DNA of 64,000 bases from Terriglobia bacterium. GTDB taxonomy: Bacteria > Acidobacteriota > Terriglobia > Terriglobales > Acidobacteriaceae. Shown here in pieces: positions 1 through 9,769 of the stretch. Every line of letters starts with the position of its first letter. Positions within the stretch are counted from its first letter, which is position 1. Made by a program: the position numbers and the translations under genes. The notes beneath the pieces are model-generated. The model was given only the letters and a program-made list of their open reading frames with translations, did not search any database and was not told the origin of the DNA. The stretch lies in contig JAIQFC010000008.1 in assembly GCA_020073465.1 (NCBI GenBank), positions 104,771 through 168,770 of the forward strand. The letters run 5' to 3'.

Positions 1-1
1 A

Positions 2-2203
2 GTCGCCAAGGTTGTATTTGATCAGTCCATCTTCGTCAAAAAGGCGATTGAGAATCTGTTGCACGAAGGTGGAATAGGGCTGGTGCTGACCGGGCTGATG
101 ATTCTGCTGTTCCTGGGAAGCATGCGAGCCACAGCGGCCGTATTTCTGTCGATTCCGCTTTCCGCGCTGGCCGCGTTCCTTGCCCTGAGCGCGCTCGGCG
201 GCACGGTCAACACGATGGTATTGGGCGGGTTGGCTCTGGCGTTCTCACGGCTGATCGATAACTCAGTAGTCGTGCTGGAGAATATCTTTCGACACATGGA
301 GATGGGTGAACCACCGGAAGTTGCCGCGGAAAAAGGAGGGCAGGAGGTTGCTTTACCGGTTCTCGCGGCGACGCTGACGACGGTGGTAGTTTTCTTCCCG
401 GTTGTCTTTCTGTATGGGGTCAGCCGTTTCCTCTTCATCGCGCTCGCGACCGCCGTCGTGCTCTCGATGGTGGCATCGTTCTTCGTTGCGATGACGGTGG
501 TCCCCTTGTTTTGCGCGAAGTGGATCAAGTCTCCTCACTTGGTGAATGAGCACGAGGTCTCTGATTCCCGCTTTGGCCACGTTATCTCCGCCTTCAATCG
601 CTCTTTCGAGAAGCTGCTCCACCGGTACGATCATACGGTCGGACACGCTCTCCTGCGGCCTGCGGCTACCACGGTCGGACTCGTAGGCGTCGCACTGCTG
701 AGCCTCTCGCTGTATCCGCTGCTGGGCGTTGCCTATTTCCCGCGCACGGATCCGGGCCAGTTTGTGATCAACCTGAAGGCTCCCTCGGGAACCCGCCTGG
801 AGCTAACGGAACAGGACATAAGCCAGGTGGAGGATGAGATTCGGCAAATCGTGCCCCCCAATGAACTGGGCATGATCGTCTCCAATATAGGTGTGACGCC
901 GGGTTTCTCCGCCATCTACACGCCCAATTCTGCCGAGCATACAGCTTTCGTTCAGGTAAGCCTGAAAGAGGGACACAAGGTCGGGAGCTACGAATACATG
1001 AACCGCGTGCGCTCGGCGTTGCGCAACGATCTGCCCGAGATGAGTGCCTACTTCCAATCGGGCGGCTTGGTCGACTCGGTGCTAAATCTCGGGCTGCCGG
1101 CACCGATTGACGTGCAAATCAGCGGGATGAACCTGGATAAGACTTACCAGACTGCGAGTGGCATCGCGAGCCAGATTCGCCATCTGGATGGGGTAAGTGA
1201 CGTCCTGGTTCCACAGGATGTGGACTATCCCGCGTTGCGCATCAATATCGATCGGCAACGAGCCAGTCTCGTGGGACTGAGCCAAAAGGAAGTCGTCGAC
1301 AATGTCATCACCGCTCTGACCTCCAATCAGATGATCGCTCCCAGCTACTGGGTCGATCCCAGGAGCGGCAATGACTACTTGTTGACCGTGCAGTATCCGG
1401 AAAGCGAAGTGCGCTCACTGAATGATCTGAAGCAGATCCCCATTCGCGCCGCAGCTAACGAACGTACCACGCAACTGGATTCTGTGGCGAGTATCGCTCC
1501 GATCCTCTCGCCGACCGAAGTCGATCACTATCAACTCCGGCGTGTCATTGACGTGTACGTAGCTCCCAAGAACGAAGATTTGGGGAAGCTCACGGATTCG
1601 ATCGAACAGATTATTGGCCAAACCAAGCTGCCGGAAGGAATTCGGGTCAACCTGAGGGGATCAGTACAGGGGATGCGGTCATCTTTCAAGAGCTTCGGAA
1701 TCGGTCTTTTGTTATCGATCGCGTTGGTTTACCTGATTCTGGTGGCCCAATTCCAGTCCTTTCTGGATCCCTTCATCATTCTTTTCGCCATTCCACCTGG
1801 GCTCGCGGGAGTGCTGTTCATCCTGCTGTTCACCGGCACGACCCTGAACATCATGTCGCTTATGGGGCTGGTGATGATGGTGGGGATCGTAGTTTCAAAC
1901 AGCATTTTGATCGTGGACTTCGCCCGCACTTTGTGGCGAGAGGGGAGGCCCCTGAAGGAAGCGGTGGCCCTGGCCAGCCGGATTCGTTTGCGTCCCGTAC
2001 TTATGACTTCTCTAGCCACGGTTATCGGCTTGATTCCCATGGCGTTGAAGCTGGGCACCGGCGCCGAGGCCTACGCTCCCCTGGCGCGCGCCATCATTGG
2101 GGGCCTGGCATTGTCCGTGGTAGTTACGGTTTACCTGGTGCCTGCTGCCTACCTCTGGTTCCACCAAAAGGACGAACAACCCTTGCAGGAGGTGTCGGCG
2201 TGA
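2..2203 (+). CDS. RND efflux transporter permease (5' end cut by window)
   Basis: This is the inner-membrane proton-driven pump of a tripartite drug or solute exporter (HAE-1/AcrB-type). The reading frame is open from base 2, so the true start lies before the window and roughly the first third of the protein is missing. Visible parts are the TM bundle around residues 20-170 (from the first base), a large periplasmic loop, and a second TM bundle at the C-terminus. The TM4 proton-relay region reads LIDNSVVVLEN, so the usual Asp-Asp pair is Asp-Asn, a variant also common in SwrC-like pumps. The stop codon overlaps the GTG start of the downstream TolC gene by 4 bp (GTGA), so the two are translationally coupled. 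The adaptor gene is presumably upstream. Family call is firm; substrate unknown. Confidence 0.93.
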   Translation, partial: VAKVVFDQSIFVKKAIENLLHEGGIGLVLTGLMILLFLGSMRATAAVFLSIPLSALAAFLALSALGGTVNTMVLGGLALAFSRLIDNSVVVLENIFRHMEMGEPPEVAAEKGGQEVALPVLAATLTTVVVFFPVVFLYGVSRFLFIALATAVVLSMVASFFVAMTVVPLFCAKWIKSPHLVNEHEVSDSRFGHVISAFNRSFEKLLHRYDHTVGHALLRPAATTVGLVGVALLSLSLYPLLGVAYFPRTDPGQFVINLKAPSGTRLELTEQDISQVEDEIRQIVPPNELGMIVSNIGVTPGFSAIYTPNSAEHTAFVQVSLKEGHKVGSYEYMNRVRSALRNDLPEMSAYFQSGGLVDSVLNLGLPAPIDVQISGMNLDKTYQTASGIASQIRHLDGVSDVLVPQDVDYPALRINIDRQRASLVGLSQKEVVDNVITALTSNQMIAPSYWVDPRSGNDYLLTVQYPESEVRSLNDLKQIPIRAAANERTTQLDSVASIAPILSPTEVDHYQLRRVIDVYVAPKNEDLGKLTDSIEQIIGQTKLPEGIRVNLRGSVQGMRSSFKSFGIGLLLSIALVYLILVAQFQSFLDPFIILFAIPPGLAGVLFILLFTGTTLNIMSLMGLVMMVGIVVSNSILIVDFARTLWREGRPLKEAVALASRIRLRPVLMTSLATVIGLIPMALKLGTGAEAYAPLARAIIGGLALSVVVTVYLVPAAYLWFHQKDEQPLQEVSA

Positions 2204-3597
2204 ATGACCGGGTGATGAAATTCACGTGCGTGATCAGCTTGGCGCTGCCATGTTTCGGGCAGTCCGCAGTCGTAGTCCAGAACCCGACGGATGCTCCGCT
2301 GGGCGCGCTCTCGGCTCAGGCAGATGACGCGGGATCTCGGTCCGCACAGAACGGCACGAATCCACAGGGTCCCAAGAACACAATTCACCTTTCGGTGAAG
2401 GATGCTGAAGCGATTGCGCTTAAGAACAATCCCGCCATTTCCGTTGCCCGGCTGAGCGCACTGGCTTCGCAACAGGTGACGCGAGAGGTGCGGTCCACAC
2501 TTTGGCCGCAAGCCTACGCCAACTTGACTGCGGTCGATGCGCGCAACAACAGCCGCATCACCGCCGGGGGCTTGAACAATCCGATCATCTACACGCGTGC
2601 AGCCGGTGGAGCAACCGTCAGCCAACTGATCACGGACTTTGGCCATACCACGAACCTGGTCGCGAGCGCACGCCTTCAGGCCAGGGCAGACGAGCAGAAT
2701 GCCCTCGCAACCAAGGAAGACGTGCTACTAGCCACGGACCAGGCTTTCTACAATGCCCTGCAAACCCATGCCGTTCTCAGGGTGGCGGAGCAGACGGTGG
2801 CATCGCGGCAATTGCTTGCCGACCAGGTGTCCGCGCTTACCCGGAGCAAGCTCAAATCGGATCTGGATTTGAGCTTTGCCAACGTGAATCTCGCCCAGGC
2901 CAAGCTGTTGTACTTGGATGCATTGAACAACGACAAGGCTGCTGTGGCAGGCCTTTCGGCGATTCTTGGATATCCGACGCTCGAGAACTTCGAACTGGTG
3001 AACGACACCGAACCCTTGACACCACCGCCAGCGGATGTGGATCCGCTGATTGCGGATGCTTTCGCCAAGCGCCCCGAAATCCTGGCTCTGGAGTTCGAGT
3101 CGGAATCGGCCGAGAAGCTGCATCTGGCGGACCGGGACCAGATGTTTCCCACCATCAGCGCACTGGCGGCGTACGGCGATTCTCCGGTGCGGGATGATCG
3201 TGTCTACGGGCCGTATGGGGCGGTCGGAGTGAATGTCCAGATCCCGGTGTTCAACGGATTCCTGTTTTCTGCCAAGTCGCGCGAAAGCGACTTGCGGACG
3301 CAGGCCATGCGGCAGCGGCTGGCGGACCTGCGCAACCGCATCTCGCGGGACGTGCGGACCAGTTGGCTGGCTGCCAGCACGGCCTTCGACCGCGTCAATG
3401 TGAGCGAGCAGTTGCTGGCCGAGGCAAACCAGGCGCTCGACCTGGCGCAGACCCGCTACAAACTCGGCCTTAGTTCCATTGTCGAGCTGAGCCAGGCACA
3501 ACTGCAGCAGACACAAGCCGAAATCGGAAATGCCCAGGCGGGATATGAGTATCGCCTGGCCCTATCGGCGCTGCGTTATCAAACCACAGGGTTGTGA
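2200..3597 (+). CDS. TolC-family outer-membrane efflux protein
   Basis: Outer-membrane channel that completes the RND pump encoded just upstream. The GTG start at 2200 is chosen because AGGAGG at 2187-2192 sits 7 nt before it and GTGA overlaps the previous stop; ATG 2215 is the alternative. The product is 465 aa with a hydrophobic export signal (MKFTCVISLALPCFGQS). A low-complexity linker follows, then two long helical OEP repeats starting near SVKDAEAIALKNNP and ending near the C-terminal LSALRYQTTGL. The repeat layout and length match the TolC/OprM family. Open frame upstream of 2200 lies inside the permease gene and is not used. Expression is presumably as one mRNA with the permease. Confidence 0.92.
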   Translation: MNDRVMKFTCVISLALPCFGQSAVVVQNPTDAPLGALSAQADDAGSRSAQNGTNPQGPKNTIHLSVKDAEAIALKNNPAISVARLSALASQQVTREVRSTLWPQAYANLTAVDARNNSRITAGGLNNPIIYTRAAGGATVSQLITDFGHTTNLVASARLQARADEQNALATKEDVLLATDQAFYNALQTHAVLRVAEQTVASRQLLADQVSALTRSKLKSDLDLSFANVNLAQAKLLYLDALNNDKAAVAGLSAILGYPTLENFELVNDTEPLTPPPADVDPLIADAFAKRPEILALEFESESAEKLHLADRDQMFPTISALAAYGDSPVRDDRVYGPYGAVGVNVQIPVFNGFLFSAKSRESDLRTQAMRQRLADLRNRISRDVRTSWLAASTAFDRVNVSEQLLAEANQALDLAQTRYKLGLSSIVELSQAQLQQTQAEIGNAQAGYEYRLALSALRYQTTGL

Positions 3598-3671
3598 GGG
3601 AAGACCGGCACGGCATGAACCACGGCGAGCCCCCCGCCGCTTTCTGGAGACTTCCACGAGGATTTAAGAAT

Positions 3672-3717
3672 CCTCACCCCGGCAAAAGGAGAGAGGCAAA
3701 AAAATGCCGGGGTGAGG
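3672..3717. terminator. Inverted repeat between convergent genes
   Basis: A perfect 13-bp inverted repeat (CCTCACCCCGGCA at 3672-3684 and its complement at 3705-3717) surrounds a 20-nt A-rich loop. It lies between the convergent tolC and porin genes and could end transcription from both sides. No long U-tract follows either arm, so a dispersed palindromic element is also possible. Confidence 0.5.
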
Positions 3718-3727
3718 GTAAGGTACG

Positions 3728-5545
3728 CTACGGCAAGTAGTAGCGGAACGAGCTGAAGACCATGCCGTCCAGCCCATGCGGCTCATTCGGGGACGAGGCT
3801 CCTGACCAGGTGTTGCGGGTCACATAGGAGTACTGCAGACCCCATTGCATCCGGCCGCGATTTACCTTGTCCTTGGAACCGTCGTAGAACTTGAACCAGA
3901 ACCCCGAACTCCCTTCGACCAGAACCCGCGTGTCAGCGGTGCAGTTGGAGCCGAGGCTTCCGGGGCTGAATCCACCACTGCCGGGGAGAGTCTCAGTAAA
4001 GCAGCTGGTATTGACGAAGAAGGGCGATCCGTAGCCTACGTACTTGCCGGTGACAGGATCGAAGTCGGCCGCGCGGCTGGCATACTCCGCTCCTGCGTTC
4101 AGGTAAACATCCCACTTGGGGCTGTGCCACTCAAGGGTAGTCAGACCCTGATAGCTCTTGATCAGATTGAGCTTTCCGTTGGCGCGGATCGAAGCGTCAG
4201 GAAGGCCAACCGATCCATAGCGACCCACTCCGCTGCCGCCAAAGCCATGCAATCCGAAGTCGATATGCTTCTTGTAAAACGACCAGCGGGCGTTGGCGCC
4301 AAAGCCCCCACCGTCTTTCGAGGCGCTAAAGGCTCCCAGGGCGTTGGCACCCGGGGTGGTGCTGCCGCCGCAGAGGGTGGTGGAGGTTACATCGCCGCAA
4401 GGAAATACACGATCGCGGAAGCGGGCGTACACGCCGAAGACTTCATAGTGTCCGAAGCCCGGCTCAAAAACCGCCTTGGCGATGATATCGGGCGACGGGT
4501 TGAAGGAGTAGTTGCCGTTGAACGCGTTGTAGAGTCCGCCACCGGCCCCAAGGGAGCCGACAACAAAGTTAGCGGCGTTGTTGTGGCTGGTGATCGTAGC
4601 CTGCGGGTTTTCCATCGACACGGCGAACCATGCCTTGTTGTTGAAGCCCTTGGCCAGCCGCAGCCCAAATTGACGCGCCCAGCTGAACCCAGCCGTGTAC
4701 TGGGCGTCGATAACCATGGGTAGAGCTTCGGTGCGGTTATCCACACCATGCTTGGTTTCCGTCAGCAGGCTCCACATCTGTCCGCCGGTAACACTCCAGC
4801 CATTGTCGAAGGCCGCCTGGCCAAACGCCTGGCGCTGACGTAGCGAGTAGCTGTTGCTCTGATTGTTGTTGGAAGTGACGGCCGCGGACAGGAAGTCAGC
4901 TTCGACATAGCCTGACATCTTGACGGTCTTCAACCGGCCCTCGGCCAGCATCGAAACCCGCGATTGCCGGCCCGAACCGAAGAATTCTGACATGGAGCTC
5001 TGGGAAGCGCCGGGCATCGTGAGGTTGTTGAGGGGTGAGTTGACATCGGCGCCGAGAGCCCGCGACCGGCGTACGAATTCGGCCGCGAGAAAGCCGCCCG
5101 GAGTAACCGTGATGCCCTTGTAATGGAGCGCCAACGGAGAATCCGACACGCTCTTCTGAGTCTCTTGCAGGCTTACGACGGTATTGCCGACAGTCGTGTT
5201 GAGATCCGTAACTTGAGTCTTGAGTTCACTAACCGCTTGCTGCTGCTGGGTGGCCTGGGCCTGAGCCGCATCGGCCTTACCCGAAGCATCGGTGGCTGCC
5301 GTCTGCGCCTGTTGCACCGCCTGGTCCTTGCGCCGCAGTTCGTCCTGCAAGGCCTGGATTTGCTGCTGCTGAGAAGCCAGGGCTGACTGCTGCGCGGCAA
5401 GCGCGTCTTTTAACGCCTGGACGTCGGCCGCGGTCACTGGCGCGGGCTTTGCCTTCCTGGACTTGGGTGAGGTGCTGGTTTGCGCCACCAGCGTGGTCGC
5501 CAGAAACAGAATCGCGTACAACTTCCACGCAGACTTCATCTTCAC
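3728..5545 (-). CDS. Outer-membrane porin with N-terminal coiled coil
   Basis: A 605-aa exported protein with signal peptide (MKMKSAWKLYAILFLATTLVAQ). A Lys/Pro-rich spacer follows, then a Gln/Ala-rich coiled coil at about residues 40-125 with heptad-like repeats (ALAAQQSALASQQQQIQALQ). The rest is a beta-barrel rich in Gly, aromatic and alternating hydrophobic residues, ending FRYYLP. The layout resembles trimeric DcaP-like or PEP-CTERM-free porins in which the coiled coil holds the trimer in the periplasm. AAAGGAG lies a few bases before the ATG. It is divergent from the sigma-factor gene across a 190-bp gap and convergent with tolC. Solute specificity cannot be read from sequence. Confidence 0.75.
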   Translation of the reverse strand: MKMKSAWKLYAILFLATTLVAQTSTSPKSRKAKPAPVTAADVQALKDALAAQQSALASQQQQIQALQDELRRKDQAVQQAQTAATDASGKADAAQAQATQQQQAVSELKTQVTDLNTTVGNTVVSLQETQKSVSDSPLALHYKGITVTPGGFLAAEFVRRSRALGADVNSPLNNLTMPGASQSSMSEFFGSGRQSRVSMLAEGRLKTVKMSGYVEADFLSAAVTSNNNQSNSYSLRQRQAFGQAAFDNGWSVTGGQMWSLLTETKHGVDNRTEALPMVIDAQYTAGFSWARQFGLRLAKGFNNKAWFAVSMENPQATITSHNNAANFVVGSLGAGGGLYNAFNGNYSFNPSPDIIAKAVFEPGFGHYEVFGVYARFRDRVFPCGDVTSTTLCGGSTTPGANALGAFSASKDGGGFGANARWSFYKKHIDFGLHGFGGSGVGRYGSVGLPDASIRANGKLNLIKSYQGLTTLEWHSPKWDVYLNAGAEYASRAADFDPVTGKYVGYGSPFFVNTSCFTETLPGSGGFSPGSLGSNCTADTRVLVEGSSGFWFKFYDGSKDKVNRGRMQWGLQYSYVTRNTWSGASSPNEPHGLDGMVFSSFRYYLP

Positions 5546-5735
5546 TCTCCTTTGAGCAGTTATGCAGATTGCCCTGTGCGGGAATTAATGGATACCTGAT
5601 TGAAGCTAACCGTCTCATGTTACAAATTTGTTAAGATCTGATTAACGTCGCATGAATCGGGCTAGTCAATGTTGCTGTTGGCAAGTCCGGTGAGAATTGA
5701 GCCCTCTGATCTGCACGTAACGAAGAGGCTCCCAG

Positions 5736-6707
5736 GTGCTGACCACTCCTCAGTGTGACGGGCGGGTGGCAGCGGCAGCGGAGCGAAATGCCACATTCAA
5801 CGCCATGCGTTCCGACATAGAAGACGCAGTCCACCTCTTGCAGCGAGGCGACGATGCGGCGGTGGAGCGGGCTCTGGCCCTTCTGCAAGACACGGTTTTT
5901 TCCTTCAGCATGCGCGTCTGCGGCCAGCGTGAGGATGCGGAAGACACGATGCAAGAGGTACTGCTGAAATCGGTTCCACACCTGCCCCGATTCGACAGTC
6001 CCAAAGCGCTTGTGGTCTGGCTCTACAAGGTGGCCAAGAATCGGTGCCTGATGAGTCGCCGCAGGAGCAAGTTTGCTCCTAAGCAAGACCTTTCCCTGGA
6101 AGAGTTAATGCCCGATCGGGAAGAACTCGACCAACTGAGCACCGACAAGGAAATCAACCCCGAAGCACTCGCAATCCGCAGTGAAGAAGCAGCGCAGTTG
6201 CGAGATGCGATTCAAAGACTGCCACCGCAATACCGAATCGTTCTGGTACTGCGCGATATGGAGGGGCTGACGGACGAAGAGGTTGCGGAGATCACGGGAT
6301 TGCGTTCGGGAACGGTTCGCGTGCGTCTCCACCGGGCGCGACTCTTCGTGCGAAAGGAATTGGTGAAAATGAAGACGTGGAAAGCCCGCTCCGGAAGAAT
6401 GGTCGAGGCTGTTCCGTCGCGAACTGCGGCCACTGACCCGCCCCGAGCCGCCCGTTGCAAGGCGATGTTTGCGGAGCTCTCGAGCTATCTCGACGAGCAG
6501 TTGGACGATTCGCTTTGTGAAGAACTGGAGCAACACTTGAACGGTTGTGAACCCTGCAAGGCGTTTCTCTCCAGTCTCGCATCAACGATCGCGCAGTGCC
6601 GAAGATTACCCGCGGAGTGTCCCACAGGAAAAGAGGCAGTCCGTCTCCGTGGGCAACTGCTGAAGAATTACGAGCAAGTGCGTGCGGTCGTCAGACCAGG
6701 GCAGTAG
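5736..6707 (+). CDS. ECF-type sigma factor with C-terminal zinc-finger (zf-HC2) domain
   Basis: A 323-aa sigma-70 family regulator. Region 2 spans about residues 45-112 (QREDAEDTMQEVLLKSVPHL) and region 4 about 152-206, ending in a helix-turn-helix (LTDEEVAEITGLRSGTVRVR). The remaining ~80 residues hold the zf-HC2 signature H267-x3-C271-x2-C274 (HLNGCEPC), normally found in separate ZAS-type anti-sigma factors. So sigma and a redox/zinc-sensing module are on one chain. GTG 5736 has GAAGAGG 7 nt upstream; ATG 5805 is an alternative start that would trim 23 residues. Its position just before the OsmC-RND operon suggests it controls that operon or the divergent porin; this is inference. A 10-bp palindrome (ACAAATTTGT, 5622-5631) lies in the divergent gap. 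Confidence 0.85.
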   Translation: MLTTPQCDGRVAAAAERNATFNAMRSDIEDAVHLLQRGDDAAVERALALLQDTVFSFSMRVCGQREDAEDTMQEVLLKSVPHLPRFDSPKALVVWLYKVAKNRCLMSRRRSKFAPKQDLSLEELMPDREELDQLSTDKEINPEALAIRSEEAAQLRDAIQRLPPQYRIVLVLRDMEGLTDEEVAEITGLRSGTVRVRLHRARLFVRKELVKMKTWKARSGRMVEAVPSRTAATDPPRAARCKAMFAELSSYLDEQLDDSLCEELEQHLNGCEPCKAFLSSLASTIAQCRRLPAECPTGKEAVRLRGQLLKNYEQVRAVVRPGQ

Positions 6708-6816
6708 CGAGCCCGATCCCCTACCCCAGAGCTTCCTCCCAATTTTCTCTGTAACAAAATCCCAGTTCCTGCATTTATTCGTGTGTCTGGTGGATAGAAA
6801 CTGCAGGAGTTTAATC

Positions 6817-7284
6817 ATGATCACAGCCAAAGTCGAACTGAATCAACCACTTAAGCAACATCGCCAGTTTGCGGCCCAGACGGGTAGCGGCCACACCTTC
6901 CTGCTCGACGACACGGCAGGAGGCACTGGGCCAAAGCCGATCGAACTGGTCGCGGCTGCGTTGGCGGGATGTACCGCGTTCGACGTGGTCACCATCCTGC
7001 GCCAGAAGTATCACCAGAAGGTCACCGGCTACGAAGTGCGGGTTGAAGCGGATCAGGCTGAACGGCCCCCACAGGTGTTCACGGCAGTGCGAATTCACCA
7101 TGTGGTAACCGGCTTTGAAATCGATGTGGCTGCGGTGGAGGAAGCCATCCGCCTGTCGGAAGAGAAGTACTGCTCGGTGGGGGCCATGGTTCAGAAGACA
7201 GCCAGTCTGCACACAACCTACGAGATCGTTGAAGAGAAGACGGAGTGGATGAAGCCGGCTCAGGCGGCGGGAGTGCAAGGTTGA
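6817..7284 (+). CDS. OsmC/Ohr-family protein
   Basis: A 155-aa OsmC-like protein, a family that reduces organic hydroperoxides through two cysteines. Both candidate residues are in the expected context: C52 in LAGCTAFDVV and C119 in EEKYCSVGAM. ATG 6817 is chosen for AGGAG at 6805-6809, 7 nt upstream; an upstream in-frame extension to 6682 overlaps the sigma gene and lacks support. The stop overlaps the TTG start of the next gene by 4 bp (TTGA), so it is the first gene of the pump operon. Placing a thiol peroxidase ahead of an RND pump suggests a joint response to oxidative or electrophile stress. Confidence 0.88.
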   Translation: MITAKVELNQPLKQHRQFAAQTGSGHTFLLDDTAGGTGPKPIELVAAALAGCTAFDVVTILRQKYHQKVTGYEVRVEADQAERPPQVFTAVRIHHVVTGFEIDVAAVEEAIRLSEEKYCSVGAMVQKTASLHTTYEIVEEKTEWMKPAQAAGVQG

Positions 7285-8648
7285 AAGCGATCCTCAGAAT
7301 TGCTCTGGGTCTGGCTACGGTGGGGCTGCCCTGGCTGGCGGCTTCGGCCCAGGAGCCCTCGTCTCTAACGCTGCAGCAAGCCGTGAAGATCGCGCTGGAG
7401 AAAAATCCGCTGCGTAAAGCCGCGATTGCAGACACAAAGGCAGCTTCCGCGGATGTTCGCGAGGCGCGCTCGTACCTCATGCCCCATTTGAGCTTTTCGG
7501 AAACCGCGACTCGCGGCAATGATCCCGTGTACGTGTTCGGCAGTCAGTTGCGCCAACAGCGTTTCACGACTGCGGACTTAGCACTGAACAAGCTGAACAC
7601 GCCGTTGCCCCTGGGCAACTTCACTACGCGTTTTGGGGGAAGCTGGAACCTGTTTGATTCGTTCGCCAGCTGGCACCGCATCAATCGGGCACAACAGCTG
7701 AACGACGCTGCCGGACACCAGCTTGACCGCACGGACCAGGAGATTGTCTTCCGGGTCGTCAGCTCTTACTACGAGGTTCTGCTGGCCGGCAAGCAACTGG
7801 ACGTTGCTGAGCAGTCTGCCAACACTGCGCAAGCGATCATGGAGCGCAGCCATGCGAGATTCGACAGCGGCCTGGCGGTTGAGTCGGATCTGCTGACTGC
7901 GAAAGTGCGGAGGGCCGCACGGCAACAGGAACTGATCCGGGCCAGGAATAATCTGGAACTGGCACGAGCCCAGTTGAATTCGGCGATGGGCATGTCGCTC
8001 GAGTCCGGGTTCCGTCTCACCGAAGAGTTGTCGGAGCGCGCGCTTCCGGTCGCCGCGCTGCAGGACTTGGAGAAGCAGGCGCTGCTGAACCGTCCCGACT
8101 TGAAGCGGATCGCCTCGGAGAAGGAAGCCCAGCGGCAGACGGTGTCGATGGCCAAGTCGTCATTTGGTCCGCGGGTGAACGCTTTTGCAGGCTGGGAGAT
8201 GGATAACCCCACTTTCCTCGCGGGCGGGGGAGGAAACAACTGGCTGGGCGGGGTCGAAGTACAATTCGACCTGTTCCAAGGCGGCGCCAAACGCGCGGAA
8301 CTCTCTCGTCAGCGCGCCCTGGAAGAGAAAGCCGCAGCTATGCAGCAGGCAGCAAGCGACGGAGTTCGCCTCGAAGTGAGGCGAGCCTACTACGACGTCG
8401 ATGCCAGCCGGCAACAGGTCGAAGTGGCACGCACTGCGATCGCAGAAGCGCAGGAGAGTCTGCGCATTAACCAGGACCGGTACGACAGCGGGTTGACCAC
8501 TATTACGGACTTGTTGGGCGCTGAAGAAGCGATGCGCCGCAGCCAGACCGATTACTGGGAAGCTGTTTACCGTTTCCACAGCAGCTACGCCAACCTCGAG
8601 TTGGCGAGCGGAAGCTTGAACCTGCAGTCTCCGGTGGTGATGCCGTGA
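7281..8648 (+). CDS. TolC-family outer-membrane efflux protein
   Basis: A 455-aa outer-membrane channel with signal peptide (LKAILRIALGLATVG, cleaved near AASAQ) and two OEP repeats. The start is read as TTG 7281 because GGGAG at 7269-7273 is 7 nt upstream and TTGA overlaps the osmC stop; GTG 7245 would add 12 odd residues before the signal peptide. It is the second gene of a five-gene operon and is coupled by GTGA to the adaptor gene downstream. It shares fold but little sequence with the TolC protein at 2200-3597, so the two pumps probably have separate channels. Confidence 0.9.
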   Translation: MKAILRIALGLATVGLPWLAASAQEPSSLTLQQAVKIALEKNPLRKAAIADTKAASADVREARSYLMPHLSFSETATRGNDPVYVFGSQLRQQRFTTADLALNKLNTPLPLGNFTTRFGGSWNLFDSFASWHRINRAQQLNDAAGHQLDRTDQEIVFRVVSSYYEVLLAGKQLDVAEQSANTAQAIMERSHARFDSGLAVESDLLTAKVRRAARQQELIRARNNLELARAQLNSAMGMSLESGFRLTEELSERALPVAALQDLEKQALLNRPDLKRIASEKEAQRQTVSMAKSSFGPRVNAFAGWEMDNPTFLAGGGGNNWLGGVEVQFDLFQGGAKRAELSRQRALEEKAAAMQQAASDGVRLEVRRAYYDVDASRQQVEVARTAIAEAQESLRINQDRYDSGLTTITDLLGAEEAMRRSQTDYWEAVYRFHSSYANLELASGSLNLQSPVVMP

Positions 8649-9769
8649 ATCTCATAAATACAGGACTCAAACCTGGCTCCTTGATACTCGCAGCCATGGT
8701 CATTTTCAGCAGTTGCTCCAGTGAGCAACAACCGGCGGCGCGGCCGGCAGAAACCGTGCGGAACGTTGCGGTGCTTGCGGTGCAGCAGGCCAGCATTCCT
8801 GATCCGCTGGAAGCCGTGGGAACAGTACGTGCCGAACAGGCCAGCCAGCTGTCCAGCCAGGTAATGGGGAACATCGTTGAGGTACGGGCTCACGAAGGAG
8901 ACCATGTGCAACGAGGCCAAGTGCTGGCTGTGATTGACGATTCGCAGCCGCGCGCCGCCGTGGACCGTGCAACCGCCGCCGATGGTGCCGCGCAGCAGCA
9001 ATTGGTTGCAGCGGATTCCGACCTTGTCCTTGCGGAGTCGACGTTAAAGCGATACCAGAGCCTTTACGAAAGGAAATCGGTCAGCCCGCAGGAGTTTGAC
9101 GAGGTCAGAGCCCGTCAGCAGGCGGCTCTCGCACGCCGCGACATGGCACAAGCGGGACAATCGCAGGCCAAGGCCGCACTAGCCCAGGCACGCACAACGC
9201 TCGAGTACACGCGGATTCGAGCGCCGTTTGACGGAGTGATCACGGAGAAGAAAGCCGACTCCGGCACGTTCGCTGCAGCCGGCATGCCAATCTTCACCGT
9301 CGAAGATGTGCGCCGCTATCGATTGGAGGCCACGGTGAATGAGAGCGATCTCCGATATGTGCGGACGGGACAAAAGGTCCCGGTCGCGATCGATGCACTC
9401 GACAGCACGGGGCTGCAAGGCAAGGTCGTACAGATCGTCCCGGCTGCCGACGCCGCGAGCCGTACCTTCCTGGTGAAGATCGAATTGCCGGCGGATGCAA
9501 GGCTGCGTTCCGGCCTGTTCGGGCGGGCCCAGTTCTCTCGTGGCGAGCGGCAGGCGTTGTTGATTCCACGCTCGGCGGTGGTCGAGCGCGGACAACTGCA
9601 GGGAGTTTTTGTTCTGGATCAAAACAAGATTGCGAACCTGCGCTACGTGACTGTGGGGAAGCCCTCCGGGTCGGACATCGAAGTACTTGCGGGTCTCCAG
9701 AACGGAGAACGACTTGTAACCAAACCGGGTGAACTGGACTTGAACGGCAAACGCGTCGAGGCCGAGTGA
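8645..9769 (+). CDS. RND efflux periplasmic adaptor (membrane-fusion lipoprotein)
   Basis: A 374-aa HlyD/AcrA-type adaptor linking the RND pump to TolC. The N-terminus has a lipoprotein signal with lipobox-like VIFSSCSS, so it is probably anchored by lipid. The biotinyl-lipoyl half-motifs ([20 protein letters not shown] and [19 protein letters not shown]) bracket an alpha-hairpin at about residues 100-180. A beta-barrel domain with the [16 protein letters not shown] segment follows. GTG 8645 overlaps the tolC stop by 4 bp. The next gene starts on its stop codon. Family call is firm. Confidence 0.92.
   Translation: MNLINTGLKPGSLILAAMVIFSSCSSEQQPAARPAETVRNVAVLAVQQASIPDPLEAVGTVRAEQASQLSSQVMGNIVEVRAHEGDHVQRGQVLAVIDDSQPRAAVDRATAADGAAQQQLVAADSDLVLAESTLKRYQSLYERKSVSPQEFDEVRARQQAALARRDMAQAGQSQAKAALAQARTTLEYTRIRAPFDGVITEKKADSGTFAAAGMPIFTVEDVRRYRLEATVNESDLRYVRTGQKVPVAIDALDSTGLQGKVVQIVPAADAASRTFLVKIELPADARLRSGLFGRAQFSRGERQALLIPRSAVVERGQLQGVFVLDQNKIANLRYVTVGKPSGSDIEVLAGLQNGERLVTKPGELDLNGKRVEAE

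Noticed and set aside
2502..3197. Plus-strand frame of 231 codons inside tolC
   Set aside because: Another frame of a real TolC gene, rich in Arg/Gln/Gly/Cys with no ribosome site or domain.
3845..4723. Long plus-strand frame (292 codons) opposite the porin gene
   Set aside because: It is antisense to a well-supported porin with signal peptide and coiled coil; the composition is odd (Val/Gly/Glu-rich) and no domain is seen. Long shadow frames are normal at this GC level.
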